From assembly GCF_010111755.1 (NCBI RefSeq), contig NC_088963.1:1116001-1180000 (forward strand): a stretch of 64,000 nucleotides of DNA, in the 5' to 3' direction. Both the position numbers and the translations under genes were made by a program. Of this stretch, positions 1-10,050 are shown one piece after another. The notes below the pieces were generated by a model. The model did no database searches, was not told where the DNA came from, and saw only the letters and a program-made list of their open reading frames with translations. Each line of letters begins with the position of its first letter. Position 1 is the first letter of the stretch. The stretch is from Nakaseomyces glabratus (Eukaryota > Ascomycota > Saccharomycetes > Saccharomycetales > Saccharomycetaceae).

Positions 1-77
1 GGGATCATTCTCATTGTAGCCAACATGGTTATCCGTGGTGATCAGTATACGTATAGTATCCTCATCTGGCAACTCCA
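1..77 (-). CDS. MRE11: MRE11 double-strand-break nuclease, 5' end only
   Basis: Only the first 25 codons lie in the window; the gene runs off the left edge. The minus-strand ATG at 77 opens a frame reading [20 protein letters not shown], then YNENDP. The TTDNHVG stretch is the first metallophosphoesterase motif (D-x-H) of Mre11, the nuclease of the Mre11-Rad50-Xrs2 complex that processes DNA double-strand breaks and telomere ends. The aspartate and histidine of this motif bind the active-site metal. The neighbour MRPL44 is the same as in S. cerevisiae (YMR224C-YMR225C), which supports the call. Nothing can be said about the rest of the protein. Confidence 0.93.
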
Positions 78-332
78 TTTGTCGTTGTATGCTGTTTGTT
101 GCCACTTGTTCTCCCAACTAGAACTGCTTGTTCTTCATGAGCTTTAGTCTCCCAAGTAACTTTAAATTATAAGGCGAGTTGTTCATAATAAGTAAAAGTT
201 TCAATTACAAAAGTGTTTCAAGGTTGAAGCAGTTTGTATATTTCTTAAGGAATAGATTAAATGACTATATACTTGATTATGTTTATGTACAGGTTATCGT
301 AATTGGCAGATTAGCAAACGTAACGACACTTA

Positions 333-792
333 CTACTGGTTCTCAATGGTCTCTTTGATCTGCAACTGTCTGGAGTGTCTGTCAAAGTAGTTCGCTAGCT
401 CTTCGAATGAGTGGCCTCTGGGATCCAGCTCAAGCTCTTTCTTATCTTTGTATGTAATCTTCACTAGCGGAGTAGCTGTGCTGGACTCAGTAAGTAACTG
501 GTTTGTTATCTGTGTACTCTGCATCCGTTGCACTGGCGGAATAGAGGATAAAAGAAGTCTAACTGCGCCTGCTGTATAGAAATTGTATATTGTCCAAAAT
601 ACCTATTTAAAAATCCAATAATTGTGTGGATAGGCGTTTTGATTACGCAATTAGTTAGTATAATGCTCCCATTTCCTTCCTAAAAATTGGCACCGATGTT
701 GCGCCTTGAAGACAGTCGTTGTAATGATGCATACCTTCTTTACCGAAAGGGTTAAACCTCACAGCAACCTTGCTGAAGTATTTTGTAATCAT
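333..792 (-). CDS. MRPL44: Mitochondrial large-subunit ribosomal protein mL53 (Mrpl44), two exons
   Basis: Spliced gene. Exon 1 is 792..735 (19 codons plus one base, reading MITKYFSKVAVRFNPFGKE) and exon 2 is 571..333. They join in frame to give 98 residues, the length I recall for S. cerevisiae Mrpl44, which also has an intron. The joined protein reads through GKE-AGAVRLLLSSIPP into a conserved part with TPLVKITYKDKKE and FDRHSRQLQIKETIE. It is a structural protein of the mitochondrial 54S subunit. The intron has a GTATGC donor, a perfect TACTAAC branch site at 660..654 and a CAG acceptor. Without the intron the open frame starts only at a GTG codon at 533, so an ORF-only annotation would miss the N terminus. 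Neighbours MRE11 and TMA29 match S. cerevisiae order. Confidence 0.92.
572..734 (-). other. Spliceosomal intron of MRPL44
   Basis: 163 nt on the minus strand. The 5' splice site is GTATGC, one base from the yeast consensus GTATGT. The branch site TACTAAC is at 660..654 with its branch A at 655. The acceptor used in this model is CAG ending at 572, 83 nt past the branch. A TAG ends at 603, only 52 nt from the branch, and would shift the frame. A second CAG directly follows the chosen one (CAGCAG), so a one-residue in-frame alternative is possible. Confidence 0.9.
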
Positions 793-1070
793 GATGGCAA
801 TAGTACTGTGCTTTATGCTTTGTATTAGTTTTACCCTCTGTTACCTGTATGTTACACCTTTAACACTCAATTTATCAGGTCTTTTTGTTCGAAATTCGGG
901 ATTTCAAAGCTTTTTAGCATTCACAGGTCAATGCGATGCAATGAGTTCAACTAATTGCATTATGATATTCAACTACTTATTGGAGATGTGAAACAGTTAA
1001 TTATCAAATACTATATCTATTTATTCCATGATAAACTATCACTAAAACAGTGTTCATGCGACGACTTCAT

Positions 1071-1877
1071 TTAGTCGCCCCTGTAGATGTGCGAAGCCGA
1101 TGCCTGGTGTGTTGGGAAGACCAGGACATCTGCTACCACCATGTTTGGCTTTCTGCTGGTAGAGTACACAATCAAATCCGCGATATCATCGGCATATAGT
1201 GGTGTTGTACCTCTGTAGACGTCGTCTGCTTTGGACTTGTCACCTTTGTACCTGACCACAGAAAACTCGGTTTCGACCATACCAGGAGCAATTTCAATTA
1301 CTCTAATGTCGGTGTTGATCAATTCCTTCCTTAAGGATTGTGTGAATGCCCTGACAGCATGTTTTGTTGCACAGTATATAGCACCCGTTGGGTATGCGTC
1401 TCTACCAGCAATCGATCCCAAGTTGACGATATCACCACTGTTCTTCTTCTTGAATAATGGCAACAACAATTGTGTTAAATTGATCAATGCAAGGACGTTG
1501 GTGTTAACCATTCCTGCGATATCCTCAGGGTCAATGTCTCCAACTTTGTCAGACCCCAACGCTTTACCAGCGTTATTGATCAGGATGTCGATGTCCTTGA
1601 ACTCTTCTGGCAAGTCAGCCAAAAACTGCTTGACGTTTTCAAAGTCTGTAACATCCAGTTTACCTATATGAATCTTTGCATCAGGATATTGAGCCAGCAA
1701 TTCCTTCTTCAACTCCTCCAATTTCTCCATTCTACGTGCACCAAGAACTAGCTTCACACTACCATTGGAAGCATCCAAATACTCAATGGCTGTAGCTTTA
1801 CCGATGCCCGCAGAGGCACCCGTAATAAAGGCAATCTTCCCTTGTAACCTCTCAGCAGCTTTTCTTCCTTGAGACAT
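1071..1877 (-). CDS. TMA29: NADP-dependent short-chain 3-hydroxyacid/serine dehydrogenase (YMR226C ortholog)
   Basis: 268 residues, a classical short-chain dehydrogenase/reductase. Visible motifs are the cofactor-binding TGASAGIGK (about residues 19-27), GARR after the second beta strand (favours NADP), NNAG (about 100), and the catalytic serine (LGSIAG) and YxxxK (YCATK, about 165-170). Yeast Ymr226c oxidises L-allo-threonine, serine and 3-hydroxy acids in the cytosol and was also found with ribosomes, hence the name TMA29. The start is an ATG at 1877 giving [20 protein letters not shown], the usual short N terminus. It lies between MRPL44 and TAF7 as in S. cerevisiae. Substrate specificity cannot be read from sequence. 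Confidence 0.93.
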   Translation of the reverse strand: MSQGRKAAERLQGKIAFITGASAGIGKATAIEYLDASNGSVKLVLGARRMEKLEELKKELLAQYPDAKIHIGKLDVTDFENVKQFLADLPEEFKDIDILINNAGKALGSDKVGDIDPEDIAGMVNTNVLALINLTQLLLPLFKKKNSGDIVNLGSIAGRDAYPTGAIYCATKHAVRAFTQSLRKELINTDIRVIEIAPGMVETEFSVVRYKGDKSKADDVYRGTTPLYADDIADLIVYSTSRKPNMVVADVLVFPTHQASASHIYRGD

Positions 1878-2259
1878 TCTGTATTTGTATATATATTTGT
1901 CAATAGTCCTCGAGACCTACCGACTTTACCTTAAGAGCGAAATAATAAAACTGGTAAATCAGGGTCTTATATATAGTTGCTATCGACTAATCGATTCAAA
2001 TGCATGATGATACAGTTGGCAAATAGGGCAAATACCATCGGAATTTGGTTGAGCATGCAGTAAGACCGTTATCAATAATTGTCAACGATTGGTCTTATCA
2101 CTAACCCGACCCTTATCAGTTGCCTTGCCAATCTAATCATTCTGGCAGTTCATCGTAACTGTGACAAAAGTGTAATTTAGGTTGCATAAGCCTATCTCAT
2201 TCGCAAAATTCTATAGAAGTCTATTTAACGCAAATTCTCTAGCACCTACCTAATCCGGC
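1878..2259. promoter_or_regulatory. TMA29 upstream region with paired GATA boxes
   Basis: No gene seen. The segment separates the TMA29 start from the TAF7 stop. Two GATAAG boxes (as CTTATC on the plus strand) lie at 2094-2099 and 2112-2117, about 220-240 bp upstream of TMA29. Such pairs can bind Gln3/Gat1-type nitrogen regulators; that role is inference. Confidence 0.35.
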
Positions 2260-3909
2260 TTATTCATCGCCTTCACCACCAAATAGCATCATCATGTCGA
2301 GGTCGTTCTGATCAAGCTCTTCTTCTTTGTCTTCCTTTGAGTCGTCCTTGTCTTCTTCACCTTCACCTTCGCCCTCCTCCTCCTCCTCCTCTTCGTCTTC
2401 GTCGTCATCTTCGTCATCTTGATCTTCGTCGTCTTCATCCACTATTCCTGTCGAGCTCACTGGGCCTGTGCCACCGCTTAATTGATTCTCTGACTCCTTC
2501 AGTTGTTTTTTCTTCAGCTCGACTTCTTTTTCTAACTTCTTGATGCTGTCAACAAATCTTGACTTTAGCAATGGATTAGTTGCCTTTTCAAGCTTATCCT
2601 TTGTGTGCTCTAGCGTAGATACCAATTCGTTCAGCTCGTCTGCTAACAACTCCGTATGTTGTCTCTTTTCATTATCATCACCACTCTTAGCTACTGAACC
2701 AACTTCTTCTTCTTCTTCCTCTTCATCGTCGTCTTCATCATCATCATCATCATCTTCATCCTCACCATTATCTTGCTCAACCTCGTCTCCGCCTTCTTCA
2801 TCTTGGTCTCCGAATAATGCATCACTACGCTTAGTAGACTCGGACTCATCTTCATCACTTTGGAACGCCTCTTCAAGGTCTAAGTCCTCATCATCGTCCT
2901 GTAACGTCACGTCTTCGTTGAGCACTTCAGGCTTATTAGCCACAGATAGATCAACATGCGATGGTGCTGCACTCACCGATCCCTTCTCTGGAACGTCTGA
3001 TGGCGCTATGAGATCAAACTTAACATCCTCAGCTTGGGCATCTGCTTTAAGAAGCATGTCCACTATCTTTTCAGCATACTCAAATTCATCCGCATGCATC
3101 TGTCTTCTGAACCTCCTGTTTCGCACATTATACAGAGGAGGCGTTAATCCGTGCTTGTAATGATACTTCTTTAGCGCTAGTTTCTCCAAGTTCTTGGCTT
3201 CAGTTTCTGAGTGCAAATTGACATGGTTGGCATTCTTGAACAACTTAACTTTGTGATCATTTATTTCATCTAGATATTCTTCATAGTGTTTGGATATCAG
3301 ATCCTCGGTTTCTGGTGCCTCTAGGGTAAACAACTCGTCCTCACTGGTAATGGGTTTCACACAAACGAGCATCTGTGTGACATCAAACGTCTTGAAAAGA
3401 TTCTTACGATCAACACTCTTGTTAACTTCTATTATTGTCGGTAAATCTACCAAGATGGCACCATATGTTACATTATTTAACTTGAGAATCGCATGCCTCT
3501 CACCCTTCCACTTGATGCTAATACCGGTATAGTCACCAGATTCAATTGAATTCTTGATAAAATCAACCTGTACATCTGGAAGCACTCGCAGTATAATACC
3601 AGACTCAATCAACGGATCATCCTCCAAATCAGACGCCTCAGAGTCATAACCTTCACCAGGTATACGGATAGGTTTCAACCGCAGACGCGGCGTCCGAGAC
3701 TGCTTCTCCTCTTTCTTCGACCCCAGCTTCAACTTAACAACACTACCAGATTTCTTGACATCTGTCTTTTTCAAGTTAATCTTTAATTTCTTGGGTTCTT
3801 TCTCCTCTTTCCTATTCCCAGCACTTATCCGTATCTTCTTTAATTTTGGGCCTTCCGATTCGTTAGCACCCTCATTCTTCTTGGGCTTCTTAATCTTAAT
3901 AACAGCCAT
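2260..3909 (-). CDS. TAF7: TFIID subunit Taf7
   Basis: 549 residues. TFIID is the general factor that recognises RNA polymerase II core promoters; Taf7 binds Taf1 within it. The first 90 residues are rich in lysine ([16 protein letters not shown]). The conserved TAFII55 domain follows at about 98-290, from [19 protein letters not shown] through the [28 protein letters not shown] region to [19 protein letters not shown]. The C-terminal half is very acidic, with long D/E runs near nt 2690-2770 and 2340-2440 separated by a predicted coiled coil ([13 protein letters not shown]). The acidic runs are simple GAT/GAA repeats and probably vary in length. ATG at 3909. It shares a 252 bp divergent promoter with MTF1, as in S. 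cerevisiae. Confidence 0.95.
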   Translation of the reverse strand: MAVIKIKKPKKNEGANESEGPKLKKIRISAGNRKEEKEPKKLKINLKKTDVKKSGSVVKLKLGSKKEEKQSRTPRLRLKPIRIPGEGYDSEASDLEDDPLIESGIILRVLPDVQVDFIKNSIESGDYTGISIKWKGERHAILKLNNVTYGAILVDLPTIIEVNKSVDRKNLFKTFDVTQMLVCVKPITSEDELFTLEAPETEDLISKHYEEYLDEINDHKVKLFKNANHVNLHSETEAKNLEKLALKKYHYKHGLTPPLYNVRNRRFRRQMHADEFEYAEKIVDMLLKADAQAEDVKFDLIAPSDVPEKGSVSAAPSHVDLSVANKPEVLNEDVTLQDDDEDLDLEEAFQSDEDESESTKRSDALFGDQDEEGGDEVEQDNGEDEDDDDDDEDDDEEEEEEEVGSVAKSGDDNEKRQHTELLADELNELVSTLEHTKDKLEKATNPLLKSRFVDSIKKLEKEVELKKKQLKESENQLSGGTGPVSSTGIVDEDDEDQDDEDDDEDEEEEEEEGEGEGEEDKDDSKEDKEEELDQNDLDMMMLFGGEGDE

Positions 3910-4041
3910 ATCTATATTCTCACAGGTACAAATTGATTACACTATCCAATGCCCTTCTATTTCAAGAAGTTTGTAGAAACTATCACTGAATTTGACTTGT
4001 TTCTTATAATTATGCAACTTTTTTCACAATTTTTCAGTTTT

Positions 4042-4051
4042 GCGATGAGCT
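4042..4051 (+). promoter_or_regulatory. PAC motif, TAF7/MTF1 divergent promoter
   Basis: Exact GCGATGAGCT, preceded by an A/T-rich run (CACAATTTTTCAGTTTT). It is 120 bp before the MTF1 ATG and 133 bp before the TAF7 ATG. In S. cerevisiae this motif is bound by the repressors Dot6/Tod6. Confidence 0.7.
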
Positions 4052-4161
4052 TGTACCAGAAAGGCCAAAATACTCACTGTAAGTCATGAAATAATAGCCC
4101 AGAAGATGTGCTTATTGCCCATTTATTCAAGGCATAAACCTCACCAAACTCGAAATTGCTA

Positions 4162-5178
4162 ATGAAAGTTGCTGTACCCACAATTTCGCAGCTGCATATC
4201 AAGAGTTACTATGGGTTCCGGTACCTTTTGGACCCAGATTGGCATCAAAAGGTGTTTGAGAAGTTGGGTCTTTCGAGTAACCCTAACATGAAAGTACTGG
4301 ATTTATATCCTGGCCCTGGTATACACTCTGCTGTGCTTTACAATAAAGTTCAACCACAGCAGTACACCATGATGGAGTGCAGACGGGATTTCTTATCGAA
4401 TCTGAGAAATATATATACGGATGGACCGATGGAACTGGTTAAAAAAGATCCTTACAAATGGGAATCATACACAGAGCTTATAGACCAAGAAAAGTTGTTT
4501 GTACCCAAGAAAGCTGATTACAATGTAGTCAATAAGGATTTTTATATAATGGCGAATTTGACGGAGAAGAAGCATGAGGGCCTACTTATGCAGTGGATGA
4601 ACTGTGTAGGTAACCGGAACTGGCTTTTCAGATTCGGCAGATCACCAATGCTGATATGGATGCCCACTCCGACGGCATCAAAACTGCTGGCAGATAGCGG
4701 TGACCATAGCAGACACAAATGCTCCCTTGTCCGTGAGGCCTTCACTGATACCAAACTAGTTGCGTTATCCCAAGAAGAGGACATGAAAAGCTTCAATTCT
4801 GTATGCCTGGATAAGTCTAACCCTCTTGTAATCCCAGATGGTACAGATTATGGTGGAAAGGACTTCCCCATCGCACTGGTTGAGTTTACACCCAAGAAAC
4901 ATGATATTGACCTTGACAATTGGGAATTTGTTACTAAACATTTGATGGTGTTGTATAAGACACCGCTCATAGATGCCATAGATTGTTTAGGACACGGTGC
5001 TAGAGATTATTTTAGTGCCAATATTGACAAGGATCACATCCATCTGCTGAAGAAATGCCCACAGGACTTCACCAACAATGATTTTGTGTACCTCACCAAC
5101 TTATTCCATCTATGGCCTTTCAAACCAGATGTTTATATGGACTTCCTAGATATTTATCAAGAGGAATCAAGAGAGTAG
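4162..5178 (+). CDS. MTF1: Mitochondrial RNA polymerase specificity factor Mtf1
   Basis: 338 residues from the ATG at 4162. The frame is open a little further upstream, but only to a TTG. Mtf1 pairs with Rpo41 to melt mitochondrial promoters. It has the fold of rRNA dimethyladenosine methyltransferases (KsgA/Dim1 family) but acts as a transcription factor. VLDLYPGPGIHSAVLY (about residues 48-63) is the remnant cofactor-binding motif. Further conserved blocks are LMQWMNCVGNRNWLFRFGR, HKCSLVREAFTDTKL and the C-terminal LFHLWPFKPDVYMDFLDIYQ, all matching yeast Mtf1 closely. The N terminus is short, as expected for a factor imported without a long cleaved presequence. It is the last gene of the YMR block; the next gene belongs to another S. 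cerevisiae chromosome. Confidence 0.94.
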   Translation: MKVAVPTISQLHIKSYYGFRYLLDPDWHQKVFEKLGLSSNPNMKVLDLYPGPGIHSAVLYNKVQPQQYTMMECRRDFLSNLRNIYTDGPMELVKKDPYKWESYTELIDQEKLFVPKKADYNVVNKDFYIMANLTEKKHEGLLMQWMNCVGNRNWLFRFGRSPMLIWMPTPTASKLLADSGDHSRHKCSLVREAFTDTKLVALSQEEDMKSFNSVCLDKSNPLVIPDGTDYGGKDFPIALVEFTPKKHDIDLDNWEFVTKHLMVLYKTPLIDAIDCLGHGARDYFSANIDKDHIHLLKKCPQDFTNNDFVYLTNLFHLWPFKPDVYMDFLDIYQEESRE

Positions 5179-5558
5179 CCTAAAATGTAGTAGAAAGACA
5201 GAATGCCAATTATTTCAACTCGGAGCAACTTGTACATAGTTTCAGCATAAGCGAAGAGAACGACGTAAGCATAGGATACACCCATAAAATAACAAACTAC
5301 ACCGAATATATTTCTTTAAATGCATCGAAGAGATGCTTACCAGCGCATATATAGCCAGTTCGACCAGTATATAGTCAATATGATAGCATTCCAACCATGT
5401 GACATGAATTTCGTGCCCAGGTAATGATTCGGCCATTGAGGGTTCAAGCATTTAGCGTTGATCAAAGCACATACTTTTTAGAAGCTAAGTCATAAATATA
5501 GGCTTCTTGAGATAAACTATTATTAATACCAAAGCTATATAAAATACAGATAGCGTAG
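5179..5558. other. Intergenic region at a synteny breakpoint (MTF1/YPK9)
   Basis: No gene recognised. It holds the MTF1 3' end and the YPK9 promoter; the TATATAAA-like stretch near 5536-5542 lies close upstream of the YPK9 ATG. The S. cerevisiae counterparts of the flanking genes are on chromosomes XIII and XV. Confidence 0.5.
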
Positions 5559-8500
5559 ATGCCATACTCACAACATGGGTCCTCCAGCCATGCGCAGAGG
5601 ACTAGAGCGTCATTCTCGTCTGCTCGAAGCAATGCTACGTCTGCTACTCTGACATCCTCAGTGATCATTGACCATAATAACTCAGAATCGTATGCTGGTG
5701 CTGCATTTGAAGCAGTACCGAGCTCTATTGTGTCCTTTCATAGGCCGCACTCGTTCCAATCAAGCCATATGATGGGCTCGTCACTCAATTCGAACATGCT
5801 AGAACGCACTACAGGAGCCATTCATGAGACAGAACCATTGTACCAAGGTAACGACCACTCTAGAAGTTCTTCTAATAACAGAAATTTCCGTTTCTTTACC
5901 GATGAGCAAGTAAGCCAGGCTGAAGGTATAGCTACTCTGGAGAATACAGATTATGACATCGATTGGGATGCTGCCCCAGCCTACGAACAAGAAAATAGAG
6001 CGGGATCCTATATGGGCTCACGTAGGTCCTCTATACGCGATATATCCCGAAGATCTTCATTGTCGACATCGCCTTATGGTAGTATTGATCACAGGGGTAG
6101 GTCGGCATCGAAAAGTAGACCAAGGTACGATCAAGTATACCAGACATCCACTCATAGCTCTTCTAGTTTATCCCGATACTCAGTAAGAGAGAGGATTCCA
6201 GTTGAAGTAGAAGACCAAGATGATAATAGTCTTGATGTCCATTCATCAGACCAATCATTGGCCAGCTCACATTCAAATACTAGCAATTATGGAGGAAATG
6301 AAGGTAGTGTAAACCCCCATGACGATACTACACAGAGGAAAAGCCAAAACCATCACGAATTCTTGAAACCTCAGTATCATGACAAATTTTACCCAGAGTT
6401 TAAAGCTGACAGACATATACAAAGGGCATATATTAGTGAAGAAGACATGGTAATAGTTATAGCAGGCTATAAAACTTCCAAATTTATGTCTTTAGTATAC
6501 AATTTATTGTGCATATTTACACTTGGTGGGCTGTTTCTAATAGGGAAGTGGCTACCTAAGTATAAAGTACGGATAGTCGGTAGGAAGGCTCCATTGGCAA
6601 AGGCAGAATGGTTGGTCTTGGAAAATGAACACGGCGAGTTCACCATTGAAGAACCAACGAGGGAATGGTACAATAGGACATTAAGCACCATCCTAATGCT
6701 CGATTCTAAAACTGAAACTGAAGAGTTTGAACATGGATTTCAGAGACACCACCATACTAGCGAAGAGAATCCCAATTTACCCATCTTGATTTCATTTCAG
6801 TACAGATATATTAAGTTCGTATACTCACCCTTGGACGACATATTTAAAACGAATAATAATTGGGTGGATTTTGATTGGGTTGATCTGGAAACAACCAGTA
6901 AAGGTTTATCTTCGGGTATTCAAGAGGATAGAGTACTTGCTTTCGATAAGAATCAAATCAATTTAAAGATGAAGACCACTTCTCAAATTCTCTTTGATGA
7001 GGTTTTACATCCCTTTTACATCTTTCAAGTCCTGTCTATAATCTTGTGGAGTTTAGATGAGTATTATTATTACGCAGGATGTATATTTTTGATATCATTG
7101 CTTTCAATTCTTGATACTCTTATTGAAACCAAGAAAATATCTAGAACCTTAGCTGAGATGTCCCACTTCAACTGCGAAGTCCGTGTTTTGCGTGAAGGGT
7201 TTTGGTCAAGCATTCACTCTTCTGAACTTGTTCCTGGCGATATATATGAAATATCTGATCCAAATTTAAATCTCCTGCCTTGCGATTCTATCTTGCTCTC
7301 CGGTGACTGTATTGTCAACGAGTCAATGCTTACCGGAGAGTCAGTTCCCGTATCCAAATATCCGGCCTCAGAAGAAACTATCTTACAACTATTTGATGAT
7401 TTTCAAAGCACACAGATCTCAACATTCCTTTCCAAATCCTTTCTCTTTAATGGAACAACTTTAATCAGAGCTAAAATACCCAATGGTGGATCTGTTGCAT
7501 TAGCCATGGCAGTTAGAACAGGGTTTTCAACAACGAAAGGGTCTTTAATAAGATCGATGGTGTTTCCAAAACCATCTGGTTTTAAATTTTACAGTGATTC
7601 CTTCAAATACATTGGATTTATGGCAATAATTGCCTTTTTTGGATTTTCGATTAGTTGTATCAACTTCATTAAGCTGGGACTTGACAAGAGGACAATGATT
7701 TTAAGAGCTTTGGATATAATTACAATTGTTGTACCACCAGCACTGCCTGCTACATTGACCATAGGTACCAGTTTTGCTCTAAATAGGTTAAAAGAAAAAG
7801 GAATATTTTGTATTGCACCAACTCGTGTAAATATTGGTGGTAAAATTGACGTTATGTGTTTTGATAAAACAGGAACATTAACTGAAGATGGTTTAGATGT
7901 TTTAGGTGTTAGGGTATCATGTGCTGCTACAAGAAACAAAGCCTCTTTTAGTGACCTAATATCAGATACTCATGACATCTTCCCAAAATTCTCATTGAAA
8001 GATTGTAGTAACCCCGACGATTATAAGAGGAGAAATTTCCTAATTTCTTTATTAACTTGTCATTCTCTTCGGGTGGTAGATGGTGAATTATTAGGTGATC
8101 CTCTAGATTTTAAAATGTTTCAGTTTACTGGATGGTCTTACGAGGAGGACTTCCAAAATCATCAATTCCATTCGCTGTATGAAGAGCGCCATGAGGGTCA
8201 GAATTTCCCCGAAAACAATGATATAATACCAGCGATTGTACATCCGAATGACTCAGATGAAAGAAACAAATTTGTACAGAACGATCCTAACAATATTTTA
8301 GGTATTATAAGGAGTTTCGAATTTCTTTCAGAATTGAGAAGAATGAGTGTTATTGTGAAACCAAACAATGAAAATGTATACTGGGCATATACAAAAGGTG
8401 CACCAGAAGTGATTATAGACATATGTAATCCAGCCACACTTCCATCTGACTATGATGATATCTTGAACTTCTATACTCATAGCGGATACAGGGTTATTGC

Positions 8501-9917
8501 TTGTGCAGGTAAAACACTTCCAAAAAATACATGGTTATATTCCCAAAAAGTACGCAGAGAAGAAGTTGAATCTAATATGGAGTTTTTAGGTTTCATTATA
8601 TTCCAAAACAAATTAAAAGATGCTACTTCTCCAACTCTCTCCAAATTGAAAACTGCCAATATTAGAACTGTAATGTGTACCGGTGATAACGTCTTAACAG
8701 CAATATCTGTAGGTAAGGAGTGCCAATTAATTACAGAGGATCGTGTTTATGTTCCAACTGTTGCATATAGTGATATGACTGTACAACCTGTCATTCACTG
8801 GAATGAAATTTCAAATGCTGAACATATACTAGATACTTTTACCCTACAACCAATAGATGATTATTCAGGACCATATACCCTGGCTATTACAGGTGAAGTC
8901 TTCAGAATAATTTTCAGCAATCAAGATAACTACTCTGAAGAGTATGTAAATGAGATACTGCTAAAAGGTAGCATATTTGCAAGAATGTCACCAGATGAAA
9001 AGCATGAGTTGGTGGAGCAGTTACAAAAAATGGATTACACTGTGGGCTTTTGTGGTGATGGTGCCAATGACTGTGGTGCACTGAAAGCTGCTGACGTAGG
9101 CATTTCTCTGTCTGAAGCGGAGGCCTCTGTGGCAGCGCCATTCACGTCTAAGATTTTTGACATAACCTGCGTCTTGGACGTTATTAAGGAAGGTAGAGCG
9201 TCACTTGTTACATCATTTGCTTGTTTTCAATACATGAGTCTGTATTCAGCTATCCAATTCATTAGCATCACAATTTTATACAGTAGAGGATCAAACCTTG
9301 GTGATTTTCAGTTTTTGTACATCGATCTTTTATTGATTATTCCTATTGCAGTGACAATGTCTTGGTCAAAACCTTATCACGAACTGGCAAAGAAAAGACC
9401 CTCTGCAAATCTTGTTTCACCTAAGATATTGGTACCGTTGATTTTGGATATCGTGTTTTTGTTTTTATTTCAGTTCTTACCATGGATATGGATTCAAGGC
9501 AGGCCTTGGTATATCAAGCCTATTGTTGGTGGTGATGATGCAGTGCAATCATCTGATAATACAGTATTATTCTACATCTCTAACTTCCAATATATCTTGA
9601 CGTCAGTAGTCTTATCAATTGGGCCACCATACAGGGAACCTGTCCACCACAATGTCCAATATGTCAGAGATATAGCCCTATCAGTTCTAGTAAGTTTTGT
9701 GATAATGCTAGTTAACCCCGATAGTAAGTTAGGCAACTTATTACAATTGACTTCGATCCCAACAGGGCTTATTATACTAATTCCTATATGGTGTATGTTA
9801 AATTACTATGTTCTGACTCATGTCCCACCAAAAGTGAAGCAATACTTCCGTAAACAGAGAAGTAGTAAGCTATACAAGAATATATTGAGAGACCAATCTC
9901 AGCAGTATGTAGTTTAA
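5559..9917 (+). CDS. YPK9: P5-type vacuolar P-type ATPase Ypk9 (ATP13A2 family)
   Basis: 1452 residues. Polytopic vacuolar membrane pump of the P5B class; the human relative ATP13A2 exports polyamines, and yeast Ypk9 protects against heavy metals. The first 270 residues are serine-rich and probably cytosolic. Pump signatures in order are TGES (actuator domain, about 592), PPALP in transmembrane segment 4 (about 726, the P5 hallmark), the phosphorylation loop DKTGTLT (aspartate about 768), KGAPE in the nucleotide-binding domain (about 945), and the hinge GDGANDCGALKAADVG (about 1166). Hydrophobic segments follow to the C terminus. All catalytic residues are present. ATG at 5559. It is convergent with the next gene, the arrangement of S. 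cerevisiae YOR291W-YOR292C. Confidence 0.95.
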   Translation: MPYSQHGSSSHAQRTRASFSSARSNATSATLTSSVIIDHNNSESYAGAAFEAVPSSIVSFHRPHSFQSSHMMGSSLNSNMLERTTGAIHETEPLYQGNDHSRSSSNNRNFRFFTDEQVSQAEGIATLENTDYDIDWDAAPAYEQENRAGSYMGSRRSSIRDISRRSSLSTSPYGSIDHRGRSASKSRPRYDQVYQTSTHSSSSLSRYSVRERIPVEVEDQDDNSLDVHSSDQSLASSHSNTSNYGGNEGSVNPHDDTTQRKSQNHHEFLKPQYHDKFYPEFKADRHIQRAYISEEDMVIVIAGYKTSKFMSLVYNLLCIFTLGGLFLIGKWLPKYKVRIVGRKAPLAKAEWLVLENEHGEFTIEEPTREWYNRTLSTILMLDSKTETEEFEHGFQRHHHTSEENPNLPILISFQYRYIKFVYSPLDDIFKTNNNWVDFDWVDLETTSKGLSSGIQEDRVLAFDKNQINLKMKTTSQILFDEVLHPFYIFQVLSIILWSLDEYYYYAGCIFLISLLSILDTLIETKKISRTLAEMSHFNCEVRVLREGFWSSIHSSELVPGDIYEISDPNLNLLPCDSILLSGDCIVNESMLTGESVPVSKYPASEETILQLFDDFQSTQISTFLSKSFLFNGTTLIRAKIPNGGSVALAMAVRTGFSTTKGSLIRSMVFPKPSGFKFYSDSFKYIGFMAIIAFFGFSISCINFIKLGLDKRTMILRALDIITIVVPPALPATLTIGTSFALNRLKEKGIFCIAPTRVNIGGKIDVMCFDKTGTLTEDGLDVLGVRVSCAATRNKASFSDLISDTHDIFPKFSLKDCSNPDDYKRRNFLISLLTCHSLRVVDGELLGDPLDFKMFQFTGWSYEEDFQNHQFHSLYEERHEGQNFPENNDIIPAIVHPNDSDERNKFVQNDPNNILGIIRSFEFLSELRRMSVIVKPNNENVYWAYTKGAPEVIIDICNPATLPSDYDDILNFYTHSGYRVIACAGKTLPKNTWLYSQKVRREEVESNMEFLGFIIFQNKLKDATSPTLSKLKTANIRTVMCTGDNVLTAISVGKECQLITEDRVYVPTVAYSDMTVQPVIHWNEISNAEHILDTFTLQPIDDYSGPYTLAITGEVFRIIFSNQDNYSEEYVNEILLKGSIFARMSPDEKHELVEQLQKMDYTVGFCGDGANDCGALKAADVGISLSEAEASVAAPFTSKIFDITCVLDVIKEGRASLVTSFACFQYMSLYSAIQFISITILYSRGSNLGDFQFLYIDLLLIIPIAVTMSWSKPYHELAKKRPSANLVSPKILVPLILDIVFLFLFQFLPWIWIQGRPWYIKPIVGGDDAVQSSDNTVLFYISNFQYILTSVVLSIGPPYREPVHHNVQYVRDIALSVLVSFVIMLVNPDSKLGNLLQLTSIPTGLIILIPIWCMLNYYVLTHVPPKVKQYFRKQRSSKLYKNILRDQSQQYVV

Positions 9918-10050
9918 TGAACAGACGTTTTGTGTTCCTGAATTGTACTATATCGTAAGAATTTATACATATTCTCTCAGATTTTAGTTTAAAGGATCAA
10001 CTTGCTTATGGCAAATTATAAGGTCAAAACAGTTAAATATCGAAATACGC

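Noticed and set aside
770..991. 73-codon hydrophobic frame on the plus strand next to MRPL44
   Set aside because: Overlaps MRPL44 exon 1 antisense, begins at a non-ATG codon, and has no recognisable match.
2000..2160. Possible C/D snoRNA (ATGATGA near 2004)
   Set aside because: No box D at a suitable distance, no terminal stem and no rRNA complementarity noticed.
2540..3160. 206-codon poly-serine frame on the plus strand
   Set aside because: Antisense of the acidic D/E repeats of TAF7.
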